From: CAYMDP01 sp964389375
GTDB taxonomy: Bacteria; Bdellovibrionota; Bdellovibrionia; Bdellovibrionales; UBA1609
Assembly (NCBI GenBank): GCA_964389375.1
Contig: CAYMDP010000023.1
Span: 1 to 46,810 of the forward strand
Reading direction: 5' to 3'
Length of the DNA stretch: 46,810 bases
Below the pieces are notes generated by a model. That model saw only the letters and a program-made list of their open reading frames with translations, did no database searches and was not told the origin of the DNA. Positions 1 through 6,609 of this stretch are shown piece after piece; the stretch's first letter is position 1; each line of letters begins with the position of its first letter. Both the position numbers and the translations under genes were made by a program.

Positions 1-89
1 CTAATAGACACATAAGTTTTTGATTTTTGTTCTAAAGTGAAACGGTCTTTAGTCCGATATATTTGATGACTCTAAATAGGGTGGTCTAC

Positions 90-1721
90 ATGTCAGAACG
101 ACTTAGTATTTTGAGATTGATCACAAAGATCCAGTTCATCGTAGGTCTAATTTCTTTCGTAATTTCTCCATCGATTGCAGCCCAGAATGCGGAATACAAT
201 CGGTGCCTTGAGGAGTTGAAGTCCTACTGCAAAACAACACTCGAAGCCAACGGCGTCGATCCAGTATGCTATATGTCAAATCTTCCAAGATGTGAGGAAA
301 TGAATCGAACGCATCACCCGAATCAACCAGCCGGTGGTGGTACAAGCGTTCGAAATAGTTCACCAGCCGACGGAGCCGAGCGGTGCCCTGGTGGACGGGT
401 AAATTTACTTAATAATACCTGTGAAGCGACTAATTCAGGGGGTTTGAATCTTGGCCGCGAGTGCATAGAAGAAGATGTTAATGGAAACTGCTTAAGGTAT
501 GCGGGAAGTGAAACGCTTCCCGGGCCTTCGGAGCCACCGGGGGGCGACGGTACCGAACCAACTGCAAATGTCGACCCAGAGCCTCCGAATAGTAATAAAT
601 CTCCGACAGCAACTACAGCTACCACAGCAGGCCCGACATGTGCGGCGGCTTACAAAGAGGCGAATACTTGTTGTGGAAAGAATCCAGAGACTTGTGTACT
701 TGGGGAATTTGGTGCGGGAGTTGCGCCGGCGGTTATAGCTCTGATTCAAGGCGTGTCGACAATGCAGGGGATGAAAGAGGCCTGCGGGGCGATGTCTACA
801 GCAGGTTACTTCGGCGGAGGCTTAAATGCGGCGACTGCGGCCAAATGTAATTCGACTCGTAACGAATGTAGTTCAATTTGCTCTGCAGAGCTTGCGGCGA
901 ACCCAAATTCGGTAAAGTTAAAAGAATATATCAAAACTTGCGATGAAGATTTTAAAAACAAGGCGATTGCGATGTCAGCTCAAGTGCTGCCCATGGCCGC
1001 TGCAGTTAAGGCAGCAGAGATGTGTAAAGATATGGTCGCGGCACAAGACAATTTCACAAACGACAAGCTTCCCGAAACTAATGTGGATTGTAGCAATCCG
1101 GTGTACGCAAGCAGCCCTAGTTGTGATCGCTGTAAAGGACCGAACGCTCAATATGATCCGCTTTGTCGGACCGCTCAAAAGCCGCTTGCGACCGGCCTTA
1201 CAGGTTCAGGCTCTGCTAGTCCTATGGGAACGGCTGGGGCCACAGATGTCGGGGCTGATCCTTATGACTCTAGCGACCAAGCAAACTATGGCGGTGGTGC
1301 CGTAGAGGCAGCTAGTGCCAAAGCAATAGGTGGCGGAAGTGGCGGCGGTGCCTTCGGTGGTGGAAGTGCGGCAGCTGGAAGCGGCGATGGTGGTGGCGGA
1401 GGCGGTGCTGGCGCGGGCCATGACACTGACGTTCTTCGTGGCGAGCGCGGCGGCGGCGGTTATGCTTCCGCTATGGGATATAACTCTGGCGGTGGTTTTT
1501 CTGGCTACGGTACTGGAGCCAACGGCGACCGAAAAGATCCAAAGTTTGATTTAAAAGCATTTTTACCCGGCGGAAAAAAAGATCCCCGTCGTAATGTTGC
1601 TGGGATGGGTGGGGCAGCTTTAGCTCCTGATATTGGCCCGGCTTCGGGAAATATCTTTTTTAGAATTTCGACTCGAGTGAAAAATCTTTGCTCGAAAAAC
1701 CGAATGATGGATTGCCGGTAA
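90..1721 (+). CDS. Secreted Cys-rich / Gly-rich protein, function unknown
   Basis: I do not recognise this family. The frame opens at a TTG at 63, but I prefer the ATG at 90 because it starts a clean signal peptide: a basic N-terminus (MSERLSILRLITK), a hydrophobic core and an Ala-Ala-Gln cleavage region near residue 32. The mature part (about 510 aa) has many cysteines in its first two thirds, including CC and CxxxC patterns, which suits a disulfide-bonded exported protein. It then has a long low-complexity tract of Gly, Ala and Ser. The C-terminus carries a short NIFxxIxxR motif shared with the next gene 39 bp downstream, so the two are probably co-transcribed and exported together. No catalytic motif is visible. 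Confidence 0.75.
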   Translation: MSERLSILRLITKIQFIVGLISFVISPSIAAQNAEYNRCLEELKSYCKTTLEANGVDPVCYMSNLPRCEEMNRTHHPNQPAGGGTSVRNSSPADGAERCPGGRVNLLNNTCEATNSGGLNLGRECIEEDVNGNCLRYAGSETLPGPSEPPGGDGTEPTANVDPEPPNSNKSPTATTATTAGPTCAAAYKEANTCCGKNPETCVLGEFGAGVAPAVIALIQGVSTMQGMKEACGAMSTAGYFGGGLNAATAAKCNSTRNECSSICSAELAANPNSVKLKEYIKTCDEDFKNKAIAMSAQVLPMAAAVKAAEMCKDMVAAQDNFTNDKLPETNVDCSNPVYASSPSCDRCKGPNAQYDPLCRTAQKPLATGLTGSGSASPMGTAGATDVGADPYDSSDQANYGGGAVEAASAKAIGGGSGGGAFGGGSAAAGSGDGGGGGGAGAGHDTDVLRGERGGGGYASAMGYNSGGGFSGYGTGANGDRKDPKFDLKAFLPGGKKDPRRNVAGMGGAALAPDIGPASGNIFFRISTRVKNLCSKNRMMDCR

Positions 1722-1760
1722 AAAAACTAAGGCTTTAATTTTTGGAGTTTTAAATTATCT

Positions 1761-2696
1761 ATGATGAACTTTAAAAAAACACTCGCTCTTTTCAGTTTCA
1801 CCAGCGTGGTGCTTGGCTCGACCTTAGCATTTGCTCAAAGTGGTGTGAACGAAACTCGAAACAACGACAAAAACATGAAGGCCCCACAAGGGACGACGAT
1901 CAACCAAGGCGCGCGCTCTGGAAATAACAGCCAGTGGATCGGTGTTGCCGCAAACGCAGTCGTTGCCGGATACAATTGGTCAAAATTTTATGCCACCTGT
2001 AGCGCAAGTGGAGGCTGTAATTACTGGTATGCCGCAATGGCTACGATGTCGACTATGCAGGCCCTTGCAGATCGAAGTGCTGCGGGGCAATCCATGAATG
2101 TAGCTGATTCAAGTTGGGCTCCTGAGGACTATGCTTTCGGACAAGAGGGTTTTCCAGAATCACTTTCTGATGTTGAGTTTGATAAAGGGACGGGGCTTGA
2201 CGGCCTCAACGGCAGCCTACAGCAGTACCAAGCAAACATGAAAGGGCTTGGCGATTCAGGCGCATCTATTAACGAAAAGGGATTAAGCATCGGAGAAAAG
2301 ACAATCCCTTTTGACCAACTTAATTCAAAAGCGGGGATGATGGCCGCAGGTGCTACAGATGCTGAAGCCCAATCCCTAATTGATTTTGCAAAAAAAACTA
2401 GCGATGCCTTTGCCTCAAAGCTTGGTGACACGGGTCCAAATGTTGTTTCGATGGGTGTTAACTCCGGACCAGGCGGAGCTCGAGGGCCGGCCTCTAGTTC
2501 TGACGACGGAATGGAAGACTACTTCGCCGCACTTAAGCGCCAGATGCTTGGCCCCGAACAGCGCAAACAAATTATCGCCGGGAAAAGCATTAGCCTTGGC
2601 AACGAATCCATCGGCGTCAAAGGCGACAATATCTTCGATATGATCCAACGTCGCTACCAAGTTAAAAAGCGCTCGGACATCTTCGTTAAAAAATAA
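1761..2696 (+). CDS. Secreted protein, function unknown, partner of the upstream gene
   Basis: The family is unknown to me. The N-terminus is a typical signal peptide ending in LAFAQS, so the protein is exported. A TTGGAG ribosome binding site lies upstream; start codons at 1761 and 1764 (ATGATG) are equally possible. The mature protein (about 285 aa) is polar, has two cysteines near residues 73-79, and includes a Gly/Pro/Ser-rich linker around residues 235-250. The C-terminal helix-like segment DNIFDMIQRRYQ resembles the end of the preceding secreted protein. The short spacing to that gene and the shared tail suggest a common export or assembly role; this is inference only. Confidence 0.75.
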   Translation: MMNFKKTLALFSFTSVVLGSTLAFAQSGVNETRNNDKNMKAPQGTTINQGARSGNNSQWIGVAANAVVAGYNWSKFYATCSASGGCNYWYAAMATMSTMQALADRSAAGQSMNVADSSWAPEDYAFGQEGFPESLSDVEFDKGTGLDGLNGSLQQYQANMKGLGDSGASINEKGLSIGEKTIPFDQLNSKAGMMAAGATDAEAQSLIDFAKKTSDAFASKLGDTGPNVVSMGVNSGPGGARGPASSSDDGMEDYFAALKRQMLGPEQRKQIIAGKSISLGNESIGVKGDNIFDMIQRRYQVKKRSDIFVKK

Positions 2697-2712
2697 TCGA
2701 ATCCCGCCAGAT

Positions 2713-3735
2713 TTAAAGAATTAATTTAAAAGATTGTGTTCCTGAGGCTTTGGCTGAGGGGCCAAGAACAAGGCCTTCAAGTTGGCTTCCTTTTTCGACC
2801 TGGGAGCTGGGGCCAAGCACAGCAAATTGCTTTATACGCGCACTGGGATCGATTTGCGCGCCTCTGCCGATTAGGCCTTTGCTTGGCAGAACCTCTTTAT
2901 CTTTAAGGTGCTGAAAGCTAAAAACGCCGCCAACTTTATAATTGTCCCAACCGGATTGAAACTGACTTAAGATCTTGTGTAAAGTCTCAGAAAGAGCTCC
3001 GGGCGCAGTTAGTAAATCCAAGCAACTTTTGGTGGCGTCTAAATAATCTTTCTCATTGCCGGTTTCGAACCATTTTACCGAAGGATCGATAAAGGCAGAG
3101 ACTTTTTCTCCACGGGCAATCGCTGAAACTAAAACATCATAAAAAATATTCGAGGCCCCTTCGGGAATTTGGCTAAAGATCTCATCCTTAAATGCAAGCA
3201 CACCAATATAATGATAGGGCTTTAGGCCGTCTGCGGGCTTTGACTTTCCGAAACCCTTCACTTCATTTTTCTCGTTGACCCAGACAGCCGGAATTTCAGT
3301 TCCGGCTTTTGGATGCGGGCAAAGCCAGATGCTAGCCAGCGCCCCAGATTTTTTGTGATGCTCGACAAACTTTTTTGGATCATCCAAAGACCAAGGGATT
3401 ATAACCGAATCCCCATTCGCGACTAAAAAATCACTATCACCTTTTAAAAACTTTCCTGCCTCGCGAATGCCGCCGGCACTATCTAAGATCTTTGGCTGCT
3501 CGGAAGAAAATTTTAAATCATACCGACCATTCACTAAAAGTTTTGCGGTGGACTCAATCTTTTCTGGAAGATGGTGAGTGTTAACGACTAAGCGGTCCAG
3601 CCCGATTTGTTCAAGAATAAATAAAGAATAAGCCATCATCGGAATATTTAAAAATGGAATAGAGGGCTTCGGCAGAGTCAGGGTATGGGGCTTTAGCCGC
3701 TCGCCAATACCTGCGGCTAAAATTAAAGCCTTCAT
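2713..3735 (-). CDS. murU: MurU-like sugar-1-phosphate nucleotidyltransferase with C-terminal extension
   Basis: The N-terminal 230 residues are a nucleotidyltransferase domain: LILAAGIGERLKPHT carries the nucleotide-binding GxGxR signature, followed by LPKPSIPFLN. In the known MurU family the enzyme converts N-acetylmuramate-1-phosphate and UTP to UDP-MurNAc, allowing cell-wall recycling without the fosfomycin-sensitive MurA route. The assignment leans on the neighbour: the stop of the AmgK-like kinase overlaps this start by 4 bp (ATGA). At 340 aa it is about 115 residues longer than Pseudomonas MurU. The extra C-terminus contains hexapeptide-like repeats (IGRGAQIDPSARIKQFAVLG) expected to form a left-handed beta-helix, as in GlmU or GDP-mannose pyrophosphorylases, so another NDP-sugar product remains possible. 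Confidence 0.75.
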   Translation of the reverse strand: MKALILAAGIGERLKPHTLTLPKPSIPFLNIPMMAYSLFILEQIGLDRLVVNTHHLPEKIESTAKLLVNGRYDLKFSSEQPKILDSAGGIREAGKFLKGDSDFLVANGDSVIIPWSLDDPKKFVEHHKKSGALASIWLCPHPKAGTEIPAVWVNEKNEVKGFGKSKPADGLKPYHYIGVLAFKDEIFSQIPEGASNIFYDVLVSAIARGEKVSAFIDPSVKWFETGNEKDYLDATKSCLDLLTAPGALSETLHKILSQFQSGWDNYKVGGVFSFQHLKDKEVLPSKGLIGRGAQIDPSARIKQFAVLGPSSQVEKGSQLEGLVLGPSAKASGTQSFKLIL

Positions 3736-4772
3736 GACTCGGCAAACTTTCGAGTTAAAGGCTCACAAGCTTTTAAAATATCACGAAAATCTTTATACTT
3801 AGGAAAAACTTCGAGCTTATCAATCACAAGTTTTAAAGTGGGCTGCAGATATTTTAAATACCGTTGATCCCCGCGTTGATTATAAAAACTCGAAAAACTT
3901 CCGCAGGCCTTAAAACAACGCTGAAGAATTTGTACATCCATAATGTGCTGAAAGTGAGCCAGATCGAAATCTTTAGGCAAATAGGGTCCAGCCTGCTTTA
4001 GATAGTAATTTAAAATATCTTGTTTGGTCTCGGCGTTTAACTTCACATATGAATCATAAAGCAAACTGACCAAGTCATACTGAATCGGCCCCATGCGGGC
4101 ATCCTGAAAATCAATCACATAAACTTTGCCCAGCTTAATCATCAAATTTCGCGAATGATAATCTCGGTGGGCAATCCACTTGGGCTCACGATCAAGATTT
4201 TCGCAGATCTCTAAAAAAATTTGATCTAAGCTATTGTTCTCGCTTGGAGACAATTTTTGTTCGCAAAGTTTTTCGATCAAATGCTCTCGGCCGTAGTTCA
4301 TTTCCCAAAGTAATTTTTTTGTATCAAAGGAAATTCCAAAGGCAGTGCAATCTCCACCCTTTTTGGTGGCAACAAAATGCATTTTAATAAGTTCATCAAT
4401 AGCCTGATAATAATAAGGCAGACAAAGCTGCTGATTTTGATTTTCCCAAAATTTACGTTCAAGAGTTAAGTCGCCTAAATCCTCTAACAAGACCATGCCT
4501 AGCTGAGGGGATACCTTTACGACCTTAGGCACTCTTGAGCCACTAGCCTGAAAATGTCGATGAACACTTAAAAAGGGATAGTTCTCTTCGCTTTCAAAGG
4601 GCTCCCAACACATCAAAACCCAAGAATCACTATCTTTAACAATTCGATAATACTTTCGCGTGCTCGCATCCCCGGCAAGAGGAAGGATTTCAAATGAAGA
4701 AGAGCCAAGACCCTGCTCAACAAACGAAAGAAGAGAAACATTATCAGAAACATTCAAGATGCTATCAGCCAT
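3732..4772 (-). CDS. amgK: AmgK-like anomeric kinase (APH family), cell-wall sugar kinase
   Basis: An aminoglycoside-phosphotransferase-fold kinase. The catalytic loop is HRDYHSRN (HxDxHxxN) near residue 200, and the metal-binding motif follows as DFQDARMGPIQYDLVSLL, the form typical of AmgK, which phosphorylates the anomeric hydroxyl of MurNAc or GlcNAc. Length (346 aa) is normal for the family. It is first in a two-gene operon with the MurU-like gene, which overlaps it by 4 bp; together they would make UDP-MurNAc from recovered MurNAc. The start at 4772 follows AGGA at a spacing of 8. In a predatory bacterium this pair could also salvage prey wall sugars, which is inference. Confidence 0.82.
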   Translation of the reverse strand: MADSILNVSDNVSLLSFVEQGLGSSSFEILPLAGDASTRKYYRIVKDSDSWVLMCWEPFESEENYPFLSVHRHFQASGSRVPKVVKVSPQLGMVLLEDLGDLTLERKFWENQNQQLCLPYYYQAIDELIKMHFVATKKGGDCTAFGISFDTKKLLWEMNYGREHLIEKLCEQKLSPSENNSLDQIFLEICENLDREPKWIAHRDYHSRNLMIKLGKVYVIDFQDARMGPIQYDLVSLLYDSYVKLNAETKQDILNYYLKQAGPYLPKDFDLAHFQHIMDVQILQRCFKACGSFSSFYNQRGDQRYLKYLQPTLKLVIDKLEVFPKYKDFRDILKACEPLTRKFAES

Positions 4773-4904
4773 CTCTAAATCCTGTCAGAGCCAAGCCATA
4801 AAAGCAATCCTCTTTGCGCCTAATCTTTAGAGCGGTTCTTAGCCCATCATAGTGGACAAGAGGGGAGGATTTACTTCCGTAAACCGAAAATACTTGATCA
4901 CCCA

Positions 4905-5030
4905 ATGGACAAGACCAAATTCGAAGAACTCCTGGCTTCATCAACTTTCCAAAGTGAACACAAAAAAATTATGCCTGCGCGAAGAAGACGCAACAAAAAG
5001 ATCTTTTCAGATCAGTTTTTTCCATTTTAA
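4905..5030 (+). CDS. 41-codon ORF, possible gene remnant ending in a palindrome arm
   Basis: A short frame from ATG 4905 to TAA 5028-5030, starting MDKTKFEELLASSTFQSEHK. The stop lies inside the left arm of the first palindromic element. I see no ribosome binding site and do not recognise the product. The +1-shifted frame over its second half (HQLSKVNTKKLCLREEDATK) resembles the corresponding translation before the second element (HQLPISQSEALHICCGDEDA). A frameshifted remnant of a once-coding repeat unit therefore fits better than a functional small gene. Confidence 0.2.
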   Translation: MDKTKFEELLASSTFQSEHKKIMPARRRRNKKIFSDQFFPF

Positions 5031-5173
5031 TAAGTGTCCGCCGAAGACTAGTTCCGCAGGGCGGCCCAAAGATTGACCAGGCTATCAAAAAAAGAAGTCC
5101 TACGGGCCGACCGAGGATGTTCGACGGCTGAGGCGGAGCACTTATTAAAATGGAAAAAGCTGATCTGAAAAGA
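5002..5173. repeat. Palindromic element, family A copy 1
   Basis: The outer arms 5002-5036 and 5139-5173 (35 nt each) are complementary at 34 of 35 positions, and the exception is a G-T pair. Inside is a core of about 102 bp beginning TCCGCCGAAGACTAGTTCCG and ending TTCGACGGCTGAGGCGGAG. The core ends are themselves partly complementary (CCGCC/GGCGG, CGGCCC/GGGCCG). The core sides are nearly identical to copy 2, but the arms are not. The arms therefore belong to each copy and are duplicated in inverted form around a shared core. Confidence 0.85.
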
Positions 5174-5265
5174 GGGAAGTCCAAACCCAACAAAGCATCA
5201 ACTCCCCATTTCCCAAAGTGAGGCCCTGCATATTTGTTGCGGTGACGAAGACGCGATTGAGGAAA

Positions 5266-5432
5266 CTTAGCTGACAATTCCATTCAATTTTAGAAAATCT
5301 CCGCCGAAGACTAGTTTCGCAGGGCGGCCCAAAGACAAACCTGGTAATTAAGTTCAACCCAAAGGGCCGACCGAGAATGTTCGAAGGCTGAGGCGGAGCA
5401 TTTTCTAAAATTGAATGGAATTGTCAGCTAAG
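5266..5432. repeat. Palindromic element, family A copy 2
   Basis: The outer arms 5266-5298 and 5400-5432 are perfectly complementary over 33 bp and unrelated in sequence to the arms of copy 1. The core (5299-5399) matches copy 1 over about 40 bp on each side with only a few substitutions, and the central 25 bp differ. The right arm ends 9 bp from the stop codon of the minus-strand gene at 5442-6311. A transcript of that gene would fold this hairpin at its 3' end, where it could act as a terminator or stabiliser, although no U-tract follows. Confidence 0.85.
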
Positions 5433-5441
5433 AAAGGAAAT

Positions 5442-6311
5442 CTAGCGGACGGGAGTCAAAGTAAGGCTTTGCAAAAAGAACTTCATGACGCCCATTTCTT
5501 TATATTCTTTAAAACTGCGATCCATCTTTAAAAATGCGGTGGCGACTCTTCGTAAAAGTCTGCCATCAATCAAAGTTTTCTGTCTTAAATCAGAGTAAGA
5601 AAAAACAGTCCCACAAATAATCTGAGGCGCCTCAAGTCTGGATGAAAAAGGCATATCCAAGTAAGCCTGCAAAGCCTTTTGCTCTTTTGGGTCCAGCTCA
5701 CAAATTTCTGAGATAAAAACCGTCATGCCCCGAAGGTTAGCAATTTCCTCTGAGTTTTCTCGGGTCGCATCACTTAATTCGTCAAAGTGTACAAAAGCAA
5801 AGCGCTCGGAGTTGTCATGAATCTCGAGGGCCATCTTAGAGATGTCCGAATAACTTTGAGCTTCAATAAGGATAGGAATCTGAAATGAATGTCGTTTCGG
5901 CGACTGAAATGAAGTCGATATAGAATCCATATTCCGCAGTCTTGCTTTAGAGCGAATGGGGATGACGTTCTCTAATCGGCTTTGTACCAAAAGCCTTTCG
6001 TGTAGGATCTCAAGGTCCTCGGACTGAGAAATTCCGGATAAGAAGGGGGCAAGCACGGAATCTAAGATCTCAGAAAGCTCTTGTCGCTCTCTTGGAGTAA
6101 GGCAGCGTGACTCGATGACCTGAATCTTTGCAGAGGTCTCGTCGGCACCCAGTGTATGAAACCAAGCATTTTGATCGGTATAATGAAAACCATCCCAGGC
6201 CCCAATTAAAGTGCAGCCAAAGCGATTGTTGATAATTTGGTGGATTTTGCTCCAAACTCTTTTCCACCTAAAATCTGGAGTGGATTCACCCCAGTGGCCA
6301 TTTGTACCCAT
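5442..6311 (-). CDS. Degenerate sigma-54 activator-like AAA+ protein, probably inactive
   Basis: The C-terminal half aligns by eye with the AAA+ domain of the intact activator encoded next to it. The P-loop position reads ILIEAQSYSDISK instead of VLIQGENGTGKE. The block that would carry the GAFTGA sigma-54 contact loop is missing. The Walker B equivalent is VFISEICEL, with the Asp lost. The sensor-I-like IICGTVFSYSDLRQ is still recognisable. The N-terminal 130 residues are unlike the neighbour's sensory domain, and no Fis-type helix-turn-helix is visible. Such a protein cannot hydrolyse ATP or remodel sigma-54 holoenzyme; a decoy or partner role is inference. Start at 6311 after AAGAGG. A sigma-54-type promoter sits about 35 bp upstream. 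Confidence 0.6.
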   Translation of the reverse strand: MGTNGHWGESTPDFRWKRVWSKIHQIINNRFGCTLIGAWDGFHYTDQNAWFHTLGADETSAKIQVIESRCLTPRERQELSEILDSVLAPFLSGISQSEDLEILHERLLVQSRLENVIPIRSKARLRNMDSISTSFQSPKRHSFQIPILIEAQSYSDISKMALEIHDNSERFAFVHFDELSDATRENSEEIANLRGMTVFISEICELDPKEQKALQAYLDMPFSSRLEAPQIICGTVFSYSDLRQKTLIDGRLLRRVATAFLKMDRSFKEYKEMGVMKFFLQSLTLTPVR

Positions 6312-6344
6312 GCTTCGTATTTCCTCTTCTTAATGGGCTCCATT

Positions 6345-6360
6345 CGCAAGACCCATGCCG
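6345..6360 (-). promoter_or_regulatory. Sigma-54-type (-24/-12) promoter
   Basis: On the minus strand the sequence CGGCATGGGTCTTGCG matches TGGCAYRNNNNTTGCW except for its two end bases. The invariant GG (6359-6358) and GC (6347-6346) are separated by the required 10 nt. The predicted transcript start is near 6334, about 23 nt before the ATG at 6311, with the AAGAGG site between. It would drive the degenerate AAA+ gene. Confidence 0.6.
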
Positions 6361-6425
6361 AAGCGGAAGCGGGACTAAAAATCAGAAATATCTTTCTCGT
6401 CCGAATAAAAACAGCAACTTCAGAT

Positions 6426-6495
6426 TGTCGGACGCCACACGCAACATATTGTATTTATTGACTATTTTTTGGTGGCGGGCTTAATGTCGGACATT
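6426..6495. promoter_or_regulatory. Candidate enhancer sites (TGTCGGAC) upstream of a sigma-54 promoter
   Basis: TGTCGGAC occurs at 6426-6433 and again at 6485-6492, where it forms a perfect 13-bp inverted repeat AATGTCGGACATT (6483-6495). The sites lie about 65-135 bp upstream of the -24 element, the usual position of activator-binding sequences. They are also immediately downstream of the gene for a Fis-type sigma-54 activator, its likely ligand. That they bind this activator is inference. Confidence 0.4.
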
Positions 6496-6545
6496 TCTTT
6501 GGGTCTTTGTATGACAAGGCTAAGCAAGCTGGCCTAAAAAATCAA

Positions 6546-6571
6546 AAGGCCCTAGCTTTCGCCAAGGCCTT
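6546..6571 (-). terminator. Rho-independent terminator of the sigma-54 activator gene
   Basis: On the minus strand an 11-bp stem with a GAAA loop (AAGGCCTTGGC / GCTAGGGCCTT, allowing G-U pairs) is followed by TTGATTTTTT. It lies 38 bp past the stop codon. A T-run (6574-6580) on the other side could make it work in both directions. Confidence 0.8.
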
Positions 6572-6609
6572 CAGTTTTTTAATCACTCGAGAAATAATTT
6601 CTAGAGCAA

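Larger units (their letters stand above)
4773..5441. other. 669-bp gene-poor region holding two long palindromic elements
   Basis: Between amgK and the degenerate AAA+ gene there is no convincing intact gene. The stretch holds a 41-codon ORF (4905-5030), two palindromic elements (5002-5173 and 5266-5432) and upstream segments that resemble each other: both contain CATCAACT, CAAAGTGA and GAAGACGC in the same order (about 4936-4992 and 5193-5253). The whole looks like two diverged copies of a roughly 260-bp unit. The left 80 bp probably hold the amgK promoter. Confidence 0.6.

Noticed and set aside
4969..5357. Two minus-strand open frames across the palindromic elements
   Set aside because: Their similar segments (FGPPCGTSLRR / FGPPCETSLRR) come only from the shared palindrome core, and no ribosome site or recognisable domain is present.
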